Source of the DNA: a virus | IMG/VR virus record: IMGVR_UViG_3300044568_001950 | Location: 1 to 60,357 of that record | Reading direction: 5' to 3' (one strand) | Length of the DNA: 60,357 nucleotides | Shown: positions 34,268 to 41,313 of the stretch, piece after piece | Numbering within the stretch: position 1 is the stretch's first letter | How the letters are laid out: each line of letters begins with the position of its first letter | Translations under genes and position numbers: made by a program | Notes under the pieces: generated by a model | What the model was told of the DNA's origin: nothing | Databases searched by the model: none | The model's input: only the letters and a program-made list of their open reading frames with translations

Positions 34268-35766
34268 ACGTCACCAAAGTATTTGGCCCACCAGGCACAG
34301 GCAAGACTACGTATTTGTTGAACGTTGTCGATAACCTTTTACAAAACGGTACGCCTGCGTCAGGCATTGGTTACTTTGCATTTACTAGAAAGGCGGCGCA
34401 TGAAGCCAAAGAAAGAGCCTACGCTCGCTTTCAGCAACTCGACTTTAAACGAGATCTTGCCAACTTTAGGACCCTGCATAGCCTTGCTTATGCAAGACTG
34501 GGCATCCAAAGTACCCGTATCGCAACGGCGGAGAATTACAAAGATTTTGCCCTTCTGGCCAAAATTAACCTCAGTGTCGATCGCGGAGACGAGTCGTGGG
34601 AAGTACGAGTTGACAATCCAATACTCAACGTCATCAACCTCGCCCGAATCCGTGGAGCAGACCTCCGTGCCGAGTACAACAAAAGCCAGCTAGGCATTGA
34701 GTGGCAACACTTTTATTACGTTTATCGTATGTACAAAAAGTACATGCACGAGAAGGGCCTGTTGGACTTCACCGATCTGCTAGAGATGTTCGCCGAAGCG
34801 GACGATACGTATTACCCGACACTGGACGTCGTTATCATAGACGAGGCTCAGGATTTGAGCCCGTTGCAGTGGAAGATTGCTGACCGGCTAATCAAGAGAG
34901 CCAAGAAGGCCTACGTTGCCGGGGATGATGATCAAGCAATCTTTGGATGGGCAGGTGCTGATGTAAGGCACCTATTAACGTATCCTGGTGATCAGATAGT
35001 GCTTAATCAGTCCTACCGCATTCCAAAGATTGTTCATGACTATAGCAATAAAATCATCCAGCGAGTCAAGTACAGAGTCCCAAAAGAATGGAATCCACGC
35101 GAAGAGCAGGGTGAATTGCACTTTTATTCCCGCTATACAGACGTTGACTTGGTAGACGGAACGTGGTTGATATTGGCCCCCACTAACTATGTTTTAAACG
35201 GGGTCCACGAATATCTAAAAGGCATGGGCGTACTGTTTGAGCGCAATGGCATTCGCTCCATTGGTGAGAGCACCATCGAAGCTGTGTACGCTTGGGAAGC
35301 TCTGAGAAAGGGGAAAGAGATTGGAAGCAGAGAAATCAAATCACTGTACACGTACCTCGGATCAAACAGTATTGGACGGGGCTTTAGAAAGTTTGTCGGA
35401 GATCCTGAGCAGTCCTACAGCTTTGAGAGACTTAGAGCAGAAGGCGGATTGGTTGCTGACGACAGACCGTGGTATGAAAGTCTTACAAAGCTATCCGACG
35501 CTAACCGAGTGTATATCCGAGCGGCTCTCAGACGTGGACAGTCACTTCGAGGAACTCCACGGATACGCCTCTCCACAATACACGGAGCCAAAGGTGGTGA
35601 AGCGGATCACGTTATCGTTATCACAGATTTATCTTCTCAATTTACTCGCGAGCAAGAAGTAAACCCGGACGACATTAATCGTTTGTACTACGTAGGGCTT
35701 ACCCGAACAAGGAAATCCCTACATATCGTTTACCCCCAGGACCAATATAAGGCTTTTCGTTTATGA
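34264..35766 (+). CDS. UvrD/Rep-like SF1 DNA helicase
   Basis: 500 residues from TTG 34264, overlapping the primase stop (TTGA); no better start exists. Motif I GPPGTGKT (8-15), Ia FAFTRKAA, II IIDEAQD, III GDDDQAIFGWAGA, IV/V SLRGTPRIRLSTIHGAKGGEAD, VI YVGLTRTRK. It lacks the large 1B/2B insertions of bacterial UvrD and is shorter (about 500 against about 720). Likely the fork helicase of the phage, coupled to the polymerase by an ATGA overlap. Confidence 0.85.
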   Translation: MNVTKVFGPPGTGKTTYLLNVVDNLLQNGTPASGIGYFAFTRKAAHEAKERAYARFQQLDFKRDLANFRTLHSLAYARLGIQSTRIATAENYKDFALLAKINLSVDRGDESWEVRVDNPILNVINLARIRGADLRAEYNKSQLGIEWQHFYYVYRMYKKYMHEKGLLDFTDLLEMFAEADDTYYPTLDVVIIDEAQDLSPLQWKIADRLIKRAKKAYVAGDDDQAIFGWAGADVRHLLTYPGDQIVLNQSYRIPKIVHDYSNKIIQRVKYRVPKEWNPREEQGELHFYSRYTDVDLVDGTWLILAPTNYVLNGVHEYLKGMGVLFERNGIRSIGESTIEAVYAWEALRKGKEIGSREIKSLYTYLGSNSIGRGFRKFVGDPEQSYSFERLRAEGGLVADDRPWYESLTKLSDANRVYIRAALRRGQSLRGTPRIRLSTIHGAKGGEADHVIVITDLSSQFTREQEVNPDDINRLYYVGLTRTRKSLHIVYPQDQYKAFRL

Positions 35767-37628
35767 CGATATCTCTTTTTCCACAACTGAAAACAGAGTG
35801 GATGGCGCCGGAAGTGTTTCCGGATCTGTCCTCCGCAGAGGCAATTGCAATTGACTTAGAAACATGCGACCCAGGAATGAAAACGAGCGGCCCTGGATGG
35901 CCGACAAAGAATGGCTACATAGTTGGATTTGCCTTAGCCGTAGATGGCTGGAAGGGCTACTTCCCGACCCGCCACGGTGGAGGGGGCAACCTGGACGAGA
36001 AGAAAGTCCGCAAGTTTGTCCAAACTGTTTTGGATCTACCCTGCGACAAGATTTTCTTCAACGCGGCCTACGACGTGGGCTGGCTGAAGGCCGAGGGTTT
36101 CACGATCAATGGGCGCATTATCGATGCGATGATTGCAGCAGCACTTATCGACGAAAATCGATTTAGTTATAGCCTGAACGCTTTGGGCTTTGATTATCTG
36201 CAAGAGACCAAGTCAGAGCAGGGCTTGCGCGATGCGGCCAAAGAGTTTGGTGTGGATCCCAAGGGCGAACTTTACAAGCTCCCTGCCCTGTACGTTGGTG
36301 AGTACGCAGAGCAAGACGCCGCACTGACGCTCAAGCTTTGGCAGTTCTTCAAGATTGAATTGGTTAAGCAGGAATTACTTGCGATCTTTGACCTCGAAAC
36401 AGCGCTGTCCCCGCACTTAATCGACATGACCATGCGTGGCGTGCGCTTGGATGTAAACCGGGCCGAGCAGACCAAAAAGAAGTTTTTGCAAATTGAGAAG
36501 GAAGCACTGGCTCAAATAAAGAGCCTGTCAGGGATTTCCCTAGATATTTGGGCGGCTGCCAGCATTGCAAAGGCTTTTGACAAACTAGGGATCGAGTACC
36601 CCAAGACTGAAAAGGGCGCTCCTTCGTTTACCAAAAGCTTTTTGGCCCACCACCCACATCCCATTGCCAAGTCCATTGTGGACGCCCGTGAGTACAACAA
36701 GGCCAACGGCACGTTCATTGAAGCTTTGCTGAGTTACGCCGAGCACGATGGCCGGATACATGGGCACATCAATCAGTTGCGAAGCGACGAAGGGGGCACG
36801 GTTTCCGGACGACTGTCCATGGCCAACCCCAATCTTCAACAGATTCCAGCCCGCCACCCGGAGATCGGCCCTGCGATCAGGAGCCTCTTTCTGCCGGAGC
36901 AAGACGAAATATGGGCCTCCCTCGATTTCTCCCAACAAGAACCACGGCTCGCGGTCCATTATGCCAAACTGCTGGAATTAAAGGGGGCAGACAAAGCCGC
37001 CGAAGCCTATATCACAAATCCCGATACCGACTTCCACCAAACGGTGGCAGACATGGCAGGCATTGGCCGCAAGCAGGCTAAGACAATTGGCCTTGGGCTC
37101 CTCTACGGCATGGGTAAGGGCAAGATGGCTACCGAACTGGACCTGTCCACAGAGGAAGCCAGCGAACTCATTGGCAAGTTCCACGAGCTTGTACCATTCA
37201 TGAAGGGCCTGGTCACTGCGGTGCAACAACGGGTGGACCATCCAGCTTCAAACGGATCCGTCCGTACCCTGCTTGGGCGTCGATGCCGCTTTAATCTGTG
37301 GGAGCCGACCGAGTTTGGCCTACACAAGGCGTTGCCCCGAGAACAAGCAGTCTTGGAATACGGACCACGGCTCAAGCGAGCCTATACCTATAAGGGCCTA
37401 AACCGCCTGATTCAAGGCTCTGCCGCCGATCAGACGAAGAAGTCCATGCTGGCCTGCATAGAAGCCGGGAAACTGCCCCTGCTCCAGGTCCATGACGAGC
37501 TTTGCTTGTCTGTAACCTCCGCCGAGGAAGCAAATAAATTCGCTCAAGCCATGATGGATTGTGTTAAATTAGAGGTGCCCTCTAAGGTCGATGTCGAATG
37601 TGGACCTTCCTGGGGGGAAGCAGCATGA
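35763..37628 (+). CDS. Family A DNA polymerase with 3'-5' exonuclease
   Basis: 621 residues. Exonuclease motifs: IDLET (Asp31, Glu33), NAAYD (Asp104) and YAEQD (Asp185), all intact. Polymerase motif A LDFSQQEPR (387-395), motif B RKQAKTIGLGLLYG (436-449) and motif C VHDE (576-579). The residue equivalent to E. coli Phe762 is Leu444. No 5'-3' exonuclease domain. A stretch of about 20 residues (520-542) is inserted before motif C relative to my memory of Pol I. This is the phage replicase, coupled with the helicase. Confidence 0.92.
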   Translation: MTISLFPQLKTEWMAPEVFPDLSSAEAIAIDLETCDPGMKTSGPGWPTKNGYIVGFALAVDGWKGYFPTRHGGGGNLDEKKVRKFVQTVLDLPCDKIFFNAAYDVGWLKAEGFTINGRIIDAMIAAALIDENRFSYSLNALGFDYLQETKSEQGLRDAAKEFGVDPKGELYKLPALYVGEYAEQDAALTLKLWQFFKIELVKQELLAIFDLETALSPHLIDMTMRGVRLDVNRAEQTKKKFLQIEKEALAQIKSLSGISLDIWAAASIAKAFDKLGIEYPKTEKGAPSFTKSFLAHHPHPIAKSIVDAREYNKANGTFIEALLSYAEHDGRIHGHINQLRSDEGGTVSGRLSMANPNLQQIPARHPEIGPAIRSLFLPEQDEIWASLDFSQQEPRLAVHYAKLLELKGADKAAEAYITNPDTDFHQTVADMAGIGRKQAKTIGLGLLYGMGKGKMATELDLSTEEASELIGKFHELVPFMKGLVTAVQQRVDHPASNGSVRTLLGRRCRFNLWEPTEFGLHKALPREQAVLEYGPRLKRAYTYKGLNRLIQGSAADQTKKSMLACIEAGKLPLLQVHDELCLSVTSAEEANKFAQAMMDCVKLEVPSKVDVECGPSWGEAA

Positions 37629-37670
37629 AGTCTAACTCCTCTCCTTCATGTTGCGCCTCTTCAAGCTTGC

Positions 37671-37699
37671 GGGGGCGGCGCAAAGTCGCCCCCTTTTTT
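37671..37699 (+). terminator. Rho-independent terminator after the polymerase
   Basis: GGGGGCG (37671-37677) pairs with CGCCCCC (37687-37693) and is followed by six T. It ends the replication operon. Confidence 0.88.
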
Positions 37700-37703
37700 G
37701 TGA

Positions 37704-37725
37704 TATACTCCTGTAAATACAGGAG
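37704..37725 (+). promoter_or_regulatory. -10 box and 18-bp palindromic operator
   Basis: TATACT (37704-37709) overlaps the perfect palindrome CTCCTGTAAATACAGGAG (37708-37725), whose right arm is also the ribosome site of the ribbon-helix-helix gene at 37732. A dimeric repressor bound here would block both transcription and, as RNA, the hairpin would hide the ribosome site. No clear -35 is visible. Confidence 0.6.
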
Positions 37726-37731
37726 ATAGTC

Positions 37732-37971
37732 ATGACTGACGCCGCCAAATGGAAATCTGTAATGCTCCGAGTAGATGCCTACGATCTACTCAAGCAGATA
37801 GCCGCTCGCGATCGCCGCTCGATTGCCAGCATCCTCACTGAACTTGTTGAAAAAGAATGGGAGTGGCACTTTGAAAGAGAAACCCACCAAGAGACCAAAC
37901 GAATCGTCAAGGACCCCGTCCGGCAAGCCCCCGCCCAGGCGTATCGGAACCCCTTCCTCCCACGAAAGTGA
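37732..37971 (+). CDS. Ribbon-helix-helix (CopG/Arc-like) regulator
   Basis: 79 residues: WKSVMLRVDAYDLLKQIA gives the short beta strand and first helix, and RDRRSIASILTELVEKEWEW the second helix of an RHH fold (residues 5-45); the rest is a basic, Pro-containing tail. RHH proteins bind palindromic DNA as dimers of dimers, and a perfect palindrome lies directly upstream, so autoregulation is likely. It opens the operon of small genes. Confidence 0.75.
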   Translation: MTDAAKWKSVMLRVDAYDLLKQIAARDRRSIASILTELVEKEWEWHFERETHQETKRIVKDPVRQAPAQAYRNPFLPRK

Positions 37972-38266
37972 CCTTCTAAGTTGGATAGATGAGACATTTG
38001 AAGTCATCATTTACCCGAGTGGCTTTGAGGATTGCATTGTGGGGGTGGGAGAACGATTCGGGGGGCCGCCGATGGCCGTATTGGATGTTGAGAAGATGCT
38101 TAAAAAAATGGAAAGTGAGGGAATGACCCGTGAAGAAGCGATCGAATACTTCGAGTTCAACATTTTGGGAGCCCATGTGGGAGAAGAAAATCCCGTTTAC
38201 CTCCACATCCCGGACTTTAAAATTGAAACAAAAACTACAGGCAGAAAAGGAGCGAAGACAGAATGA
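37871..38266 (+). CDS. Small acidic phage protein, start uncertain
   Basis: The convincing part is the C-terminal 90 residues (LLSWIDETFEVIIYPSGFED, GPPMAVLDVEKMLKKMESEG, MTREEAIEYFEFNILGAHVG), a phage family I recognise but cannot name functionally. The start is unclear: TTG 37871 (with GGGAG upstream) gives 131 residues; TTG 37823 would overlap most of the RHH gene. Either way it overlaps that gene in another frame. ATGA overlap with the next gene. Confidence 0.65.
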   Translation: MKEKPTKRPNESSRTPSGKPPPRRIGTPSSHESDLLSWIDETFEVIIYPSGFEDCIVGVGERFGGPPMAVLDVEKMLKKMESEGMTREEAIEYFEFNILGAHVGEENPVYLHIPDFKIETKTTGRKGAKTE

Positions 38267-38466
38267 CTACAGAATCATCGAGCATCTTGGACCAGGATTA
38301 TTCTGAGGCAATGATCCGTATTCAACAGTTGCACAAGCAGTTACAAAGAGAGTTGCGCGACAGCAATTTTGTTGCAGCGCGGAACACGGCCCGTAAGGTT
38401 GCAGTTGATGCAATGCTAATAGGCATATGGTGCAAAGATTTTGTTGACAAACGCGAAAATCGGTAG
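38263..38466 (+). CDS. Small helical protein
   Basis: 67 residues, predicted to be two amphipathic helices (QQLHKQLQRELRD; ARNTARKVAVDAMLIGIW). ATGA-coupled. A promoter for the next gene lies inside its 3' end. Function unknown. Confidence 0.65.
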   Translation: MTTESSSILDQDYSEAMIRIQQLHKQLQRELRDSNFVAARNTARKVAVDAMLIGIWCKDFVDKRENR

Positions 38467-38472
38467 TAGCCT
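38444..38472 (+). promoter_or_regulatory. Early promoter sharing TTGACAAACGC with 30945
   Basis: TTGACA (38444-38449), 17-base spacer, TAGCCT (38467-38472). The -10 is weaker, but TTGACAAACGC, the GTAGTA before the -10 region and the AGAAAGGAGAAAG ribosome site are all shared with the 30945 promoter. Confidence 0.65.
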
Positions 38473-38499
38473 ATTCACATACTTTAGAAAGGAGAAAGC

Positions 38500-38643
38500 A
38501 TGACTAGCCCTAATATCAACCCTTACGTTGTGGACTCATGGGTCCGCAGTGGACAGGCCGCAGAAGCCGCTCAAGAACTTGCGTGGTTTGTTGCAATTGT
38601 GTTCATCGTCATTGGCTTTTTAGCATGGCGGGGGGACAAATAA
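38500..38643 (+). CDS. Small single-pass membrane protein
   Basis: 47 residues; one membrane segment (about 27-43, AWFVAIVFIVIGFLAW) and a charged end (RGDK). AAAGGAGAAAG lies just upstream of ATG 38500 and the stop overlaps the next start (TAATG). Unknown role, first gene after an early promoter. Confidence 0.7.
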   Translation: MTSPNINPYVVDSWVRSGQAAEAAQELAWFVAIVFIVIGFLAWRGDK

Positions 38644-38849
38644 TGGCAATTGAGATGACCGACTTTGAGGAGAAGGTGTGGAAATATTTACTTTCTCACC
38701 CAAAAACTCCCGTTCAAGCAAAGACGATTGCAAAAGAATGGATTGCAAGCGAGGGCAAAGTAGCCCGTACCTTAAAAAGGTTTGTTGATAGCGGCATTGC
38801 GGATCAAATCCGAATGGGTTCTAAAAAATTCTACAGGGTAAAGGAATGA
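38643..38849 (+). CDS. Winged-helix DNA-binding protein
   Basis: 68 residues from ATG 38643. The order VWKYLLSHPKTPVQAKTIAK...GKVARTLKRFVDSGIADQIR...KKFYRVKE is a compact winged helix-turn-helix with a terminal wing. Probably a small transcription regulator of host or phage genes. ATGA overlap with a 20-residue peptide. Confidence 0.65.
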   Translation: MAIEMTDFEEKVWKYLLSHPKTPVQAKTIAKEWIASEGKVARTLKRFVDSGIADQIRMGSKKFYRVKE

Positions 38850-38908
38850 AAAATATGCTGATAGCTGCGATTACCGGAATCATTGTTGGAATTATCTTTT
38901 CGCTATGA
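38846..38908 (+). CDS. Possible 20-residue membrane peptide
   Basis: MKNMLIAAITGIIVGIIFSL, coupled at both ends by ATGA overlaps (38846 and 38905). The single hydrophobic segment and perfect linkage with its neighbours argue for a real gene, though the length precludes certainty. Confidence 0.5.
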   Translation: MKNMLIAAITGIIVGIIFSL

Positions 38909-39114
38909 AAGCCAGCGACGGCGGAAAAGGCTCCGCAAGACGCCCACAAAATGTCCCCAACGAAAGATTTCGGGAAAACTTTGATCGTATTTTTGGAGAA
39001 ACAGATGCACGAGAACAACGAACGGATGGTGCAGGAGTACCTCATTGCGGCGATGACGTCAGGACTGAAACAAACGGGAGCGACGTACAACCTCCCAGAA
39101 AGTCTGGCGGTTGA
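38905..39114 (+). CDS. Small phage protein with GGKGSARRP...FDRIFG motif
   Basis: 69 residues; the first 32 (MKASDGGKGSARRPQN followed by a F-ENFDRIFGE segment) match a small phage protein family seen in many tailed phages. The remaining 37 residues are unusual and overlap the next gene in another frame, so an older shorter version may have been extended. ATGA start. Confidence 0.6.
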   Translation: MKASDGGKGSARRPQNVPNERFRENFDRIFGETDAREQRTDGAGVPHCGDDVRTETNGSDVQPPRKSGG

Positions 39115-39259
39115 ATATGGGCGACTTTGCTATAACCAAGCCATCAAAGACATCATGGCCCTCTGCAAGATGTCGGACTTCGGACAAACAGGACTCGAGA
39201 TCTGCGACACGATCCAAGACCTCATCATCCACCAAAAAGGAAAGCATGTCTCCCTTTAG
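39005..39259 (+). CDS. Small protein overlapping its upstream neighbour by 110 bases
   Basis: 84 residues from ATG 39005, chosen because GGAG lies 6 bases upstream; an earlier codon at 38951 lacks one. It has regular helical composition (NNERMVQEYLIAAMTSGLKQ; GRLCYNQAIKDIMALCKMSD) and reads as a genuine protein, while the overlapping frame ends at 39114. Unknown function. Confidence 0.65.
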   Translation: MHENNERMVQEYLIAAMTSGLKQTGATYNLPESLAVEYGRLCYNQAIKDIMALCKMSDFGQTGLEICDTIQDLIIHQKGKHVSL

Positions 39260-39467
39260 GATCACGGGATACACGCACTCCACCCCGGAGTTCGAGCGCC
39301 TTGAGCGGCTTAATAAAGAGCTTATCGAAGTGGTTGAGCTTTATCTTAAATGGATCAATGCCGTTGAAGACCCAAGCGACACCACGTTGAAAGAGCGGCA
39401 TGACCTTTGTATTGAATTACGGAACAAGGCCCACGGAACATTAGCCAAGGTTAGGAACAGGGAATGA
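39246..39467 (+). CDS. Small helical protein
   Basis: 73 residues from ATG 39246 with AAAAGGAAAG upstream. Starts MSPFRITGYTHSTPEFERLE and is otherwise helical with acidic and basic clusters. Coupled to the next gene by ATGA. Confidence 0.65.
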   Translation: MSPFRITGYTHSTPEFERLERLNKELIEVVELYLKWINAVEDPSDTTLKERHDLCIELRNKAHGTLAKVRNRE

Positions 39468-39658
39468 ACATCTACCAAAAGATTGGTCTTGGTGACCTGG
39501 TCCAAACGTTTGCTAAACCTGTGGGCATAGACCTGCCAGGAGAAGAGGGCGGGGTGTACGAAAACGCATTATTTGTGTATCTATTCACAACCGATGGGCT
39601 TATAAAGTTTGTTGACGAAATCGTAAAAAGAATCGAGGAGCCAAATGAAACCACTTGA
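39464..39658 (+). CDS. Small protein of unknown function
   Basis: 64 residues (MNIYQKIGLGDLVQTFAKPV...). Mixed helix/strand, no motif. Overlaps both neighbours (ATGA at the start; 14 bases with the following gene). Confidence 0.6.
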   Translation: MNIYQKIGLGDLVQTFAKPVGIDLPGEEGGVYENALFVYLFTTDGLIKFVDEIVKRIEEPNETT

Positions 39659-39818
39659 AGAATTCCCTGCAATCAAGAAAGCAGTCAACGATGCCATTGC
39701 CAGTGGCCTGCATCGTCTGCACACCGAAACAGATGACCCAACGTATCTTGAGGCACAACAGTATGTTGTTGGCGCAATCAAGGCCCACCTCGATGCCCTA
39801 GTGGAGAAATCAAAATGA
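39645..39818 (+). CDS. 57-residue helical protein
   Basis: MKPLEEFPAIKKAVNDAIAS and a second helix (YLEAQQYVVGAIKAHLDALV). The ribosome site GAGGAG overlaps the end of the upstream gene and the stop overlaps the Rap1a/Tai gene start (ATGA). Confidence 0.6.
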   Translation: MKPLEEFPAIKKAVNDAIASGLHRLHTETDDPTYLEAQQYVVGAIKAHLDALVEKSK

Positions 39819-40141
39819 AAAAACTTATAGCAATTTTGCTATGTGTGCCGTGCATGGCAAGTGCCGAGTTCATGAGTGGCAACAGCCTTCATAGCAAAAT
39901 GACTGGAGATTTTGGTGACAAGATGCAAGCCTTGGGTTTTATTCAAGGTGTATTTGATGTGTACGTCAGCGTCACGTTTTGCTCGCCGGATAATGTAACC
40001 GCCGGACAAGTGTCCGACATGGTCAAGAGATACTTGGATAACAATCCCTCGACTCGCCATAAGACCGCAGAATCCTTGATCAACCTGGCTTTGAAGCAGG
40101 CATGGCCTTGCGCTAATAATCGTGGGAATAATCGGTTATGA
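39815..40141 (+). CDS. Exported Rap1a/Tai-family protein (T6SS amidase immunity-like)
   Basis: 108 residues. A signal peptide (1-18, MKKLIAILLCVPCMASA) is followed by the Rap1a/Tai pattern: FMSGNSL, then ALGFIQGVFD, FCSPDNVTAGQVSDMVKRYL, NPSTRH and LALKQAWPC. Family members act in the periplasm and neutralise peptidoglycan amidases delivered by type VI secretion. In this phage it could protect the infected cell, delay its own lysis or block superinfection; all three are inference. ATGA-coupled to both neighbours. A Cys near 57 and one at 98 may form a disulphide. Confidence 0.8.
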   Translation: MKKLIAILLCVPCMASAEFMSGNSLHSKMTGDFGDKMQALGFIQGVFDVYVSVTFCSPDNVTAGQVSDMVKRYLDNNPSTRHKTAESLINLALKQAWPCANNRGNNRL

Positions 40142-40335
40142 AATTGTTTGCTCTTTTCGCCTTGATAGTATTTTTTCTATGGGTCGGTTGGAGCATTGGG
40201 TATGAGAACGGGCTAAAGGACGGGTGCAGGAACGCCTTGAACATAAACCCACCAAGCGAGTCCATGGAATTAGCGTGCGCCGCCCTATGGGTTGGCGAAC
40301 AAAGCAAAAAGTGGCAGGATAAGACTAAAAAGTGA
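40138..40335 (+). CDS. Small membrane-anchored protein with two Cys
   Basis: 65 residues: one N-terminal membrane segment (about 3-21) then a short soluble part with NALNINPPSES and two Cys. Directly coupled (ATGA) to the Rap1a/Tai gene and probably acting in the same compartment; partner relation is inference. Confidence 0.65.
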   Translation: MKLFALFALIVFFLWVGWSIGYENGLKDGCRNALNINPPSESMELACAALWVGEQSKKWQDKTKK

Positions 40336-40346
40336 AGGGAAGAACC

Positions 40347-40631
40347 ATGGACTACTATGAAGCCAAAAGGCTTGCCGAAGCTTGGACCACGGGCCAGGAC
40401 GTTAGCCAAGACGGGTGGCGCTCCGTTATCCGCGTCCTGATGGACCACATCTACACTATGGAGGCAGATCTAAAGAGTGCCTACAGCAACTGCCAACGCC
40501 TGCGCAGTGAGAACGAATCACTGTCCTTGGACCTCGGGATCAAGAACAATGACTTTAAACTGCCACCTCAACCACAGTTAAAGACCGTGGCGGATATCAT
40601 CAAAGAATGCTCCGACAAGGCAAGCTGGTGA
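40347..40631 (+). CDS. Small helical protein
   Basis: 94 residues from ATG 40347, with AAGGGAAGA upstream; an in-frame GTG at 40332 overlaps the previous stop but has no ribosome site. Predicted long helix (about 30-65) with coiled-coil character (MEADLKSAYSNCQRLRSENE). Function unknown. Confidence 0.65.
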   Translation: MDYYEAKRLAEAWTTGQDVSQDGWRSVIRVLMDHIYTMEADLKSAYSNCQRLRSENESLSLDLGIKNNDFKLPPQPQLKTVADIIKECSDKASW

Positions 40632-40861
40632 CTTTCGGCGAAGGCTTACAGGCACTCCTCGGTCGCGGTCCGGAGGAGAAGATTCAGCTTGTTTACATCA
40701 CGCTTGAGAACGGCAAGGTGCTTGTGTTTCTCGGCGCCCCGGTGACGCCTGAGGATGCCGATCAGATTTCTGAGATTACGTTCGGGGAACAGATGTCCCC
40801 GTTTTTATTAAGCCTCGCGGTTTCCTCGCTGGGCACAGTTGATGGGTTTACAACACAATGA
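40628..40861 (+). CDS. Small protein of unknown function
   Basis: 77 residues from GTG 40628 (GTGA overlap, AAGG 7 bases upstream). An ATG at 40607 would add 7 residues. Contains IQLVYITLENGKVLVFLGAP, then TPEDADQISEITFG. ATGA overlap with the next gene. Confidence 0.6.
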   Translation: MTFGEGLQALLGRGPEEKIQLVYITLENGKVLVFLGAPVTPEDADQISEITFGEQMSPFLLSLAVSSLGTVDGFTTQ

Positions 40862-41016
40862 CAATACCTGCGTGGTTAATTGCGTTTATCGCCGTTCAAT
40901 ATGCGGCAATTGCGTTCTTATTCTATAAAGATGGTCAGCCATGGTTGGCTGTCACTTATTTTGGTTACTTGGTGGGCAACGTCGGATTGACGATGATTGC
41001 CTTGGGTCACAAATAG
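40858..41016 (+). CDS. 52-residue two-pass membrane protein
   Basis: Two hydrophobic segments (about 5-22 and 31-48) joined by YKDGQPW. Coupled to the upstream gene by ATGA. Last gene before the GGYNN leader. Confidence 0.65.
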   Translation: MTIPAWLIAFIAVQYAAIAFLFYKDGQPWLAVTYFGYLVGNVGLTMIALGHK

Positions 41017-41021
41017 CTCGA

Positions 41022-41313
41022 GGTATGGCATGCCAAGATAAGGCATGGTCAGGTAGTGTAGGGCGCGGTTCGGTGTGGTTAGGTGCGGTTAGGCTAGGCG
41101 CGGCACGGCTCGGCAATGTTCGGCAGGGCTAGGTTGGGTATGGTGAGAAGTGGTCCGGTATGGTGAGGTATGGGTTTCTTAATGGAGCTTGGTTGGGTTT
41201 GGCAGGATTGGCCCCGGTGAGGTGTGGCTAGGCTTCATTAAGAAGCCCGTAAGGGCTTTATCTGGAAGGGCAGGGCGGGGCATTGTCTGGCTAGGTCCGG
41301 TGCGGTACGGTTC
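41022..41313 (+). repeat. Degenerate GGYNN pentamer array (non-coding)
   Basis: From 41022 to 41171 there are 30 consecutive 5-base units in one register; 25 of them start GG followed by C or T, while bases 4 and 5 vary freely. A second block (41191-41233, about 9 units) and a third (41264-41313, 10 units) follow in shifted registers, separated by hairpin arms. A 5-base period is incompatible with codons, so the signal is in DNA or RNA structure. On the + strand it gives runs of GG every 5 bases, able in principle to form two-tier G-quadruplexes. Confidence 0.85.
41172..41258 (+). promoter_or_regulatory. Mutually exclusive hairpins (attenuator-like)
   Basis: GGGTTTCTTAATG (41172-41184) pairs with CATTAAGAAGCCC (41236-41248) over 13 positions, one of them G-U, enclosing the second pentamer block in a 51-nt loop. 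The same AAGCCC (41243-41248) can instead pair with GGGCTT (41253-41258) in a tight GTAA-loop hairpin. The two folds exclude each other, the usual layout of an attenuator or riboswitch expression platform. Confidence 0.6.

Noticed and set aside
40941-41132. 63-codon ORF running into the GGYNN array
   Set aside because: It overlaps a coupled membrane-protein gene, has no ribosome site, and the 5-base period conflicts with coding.
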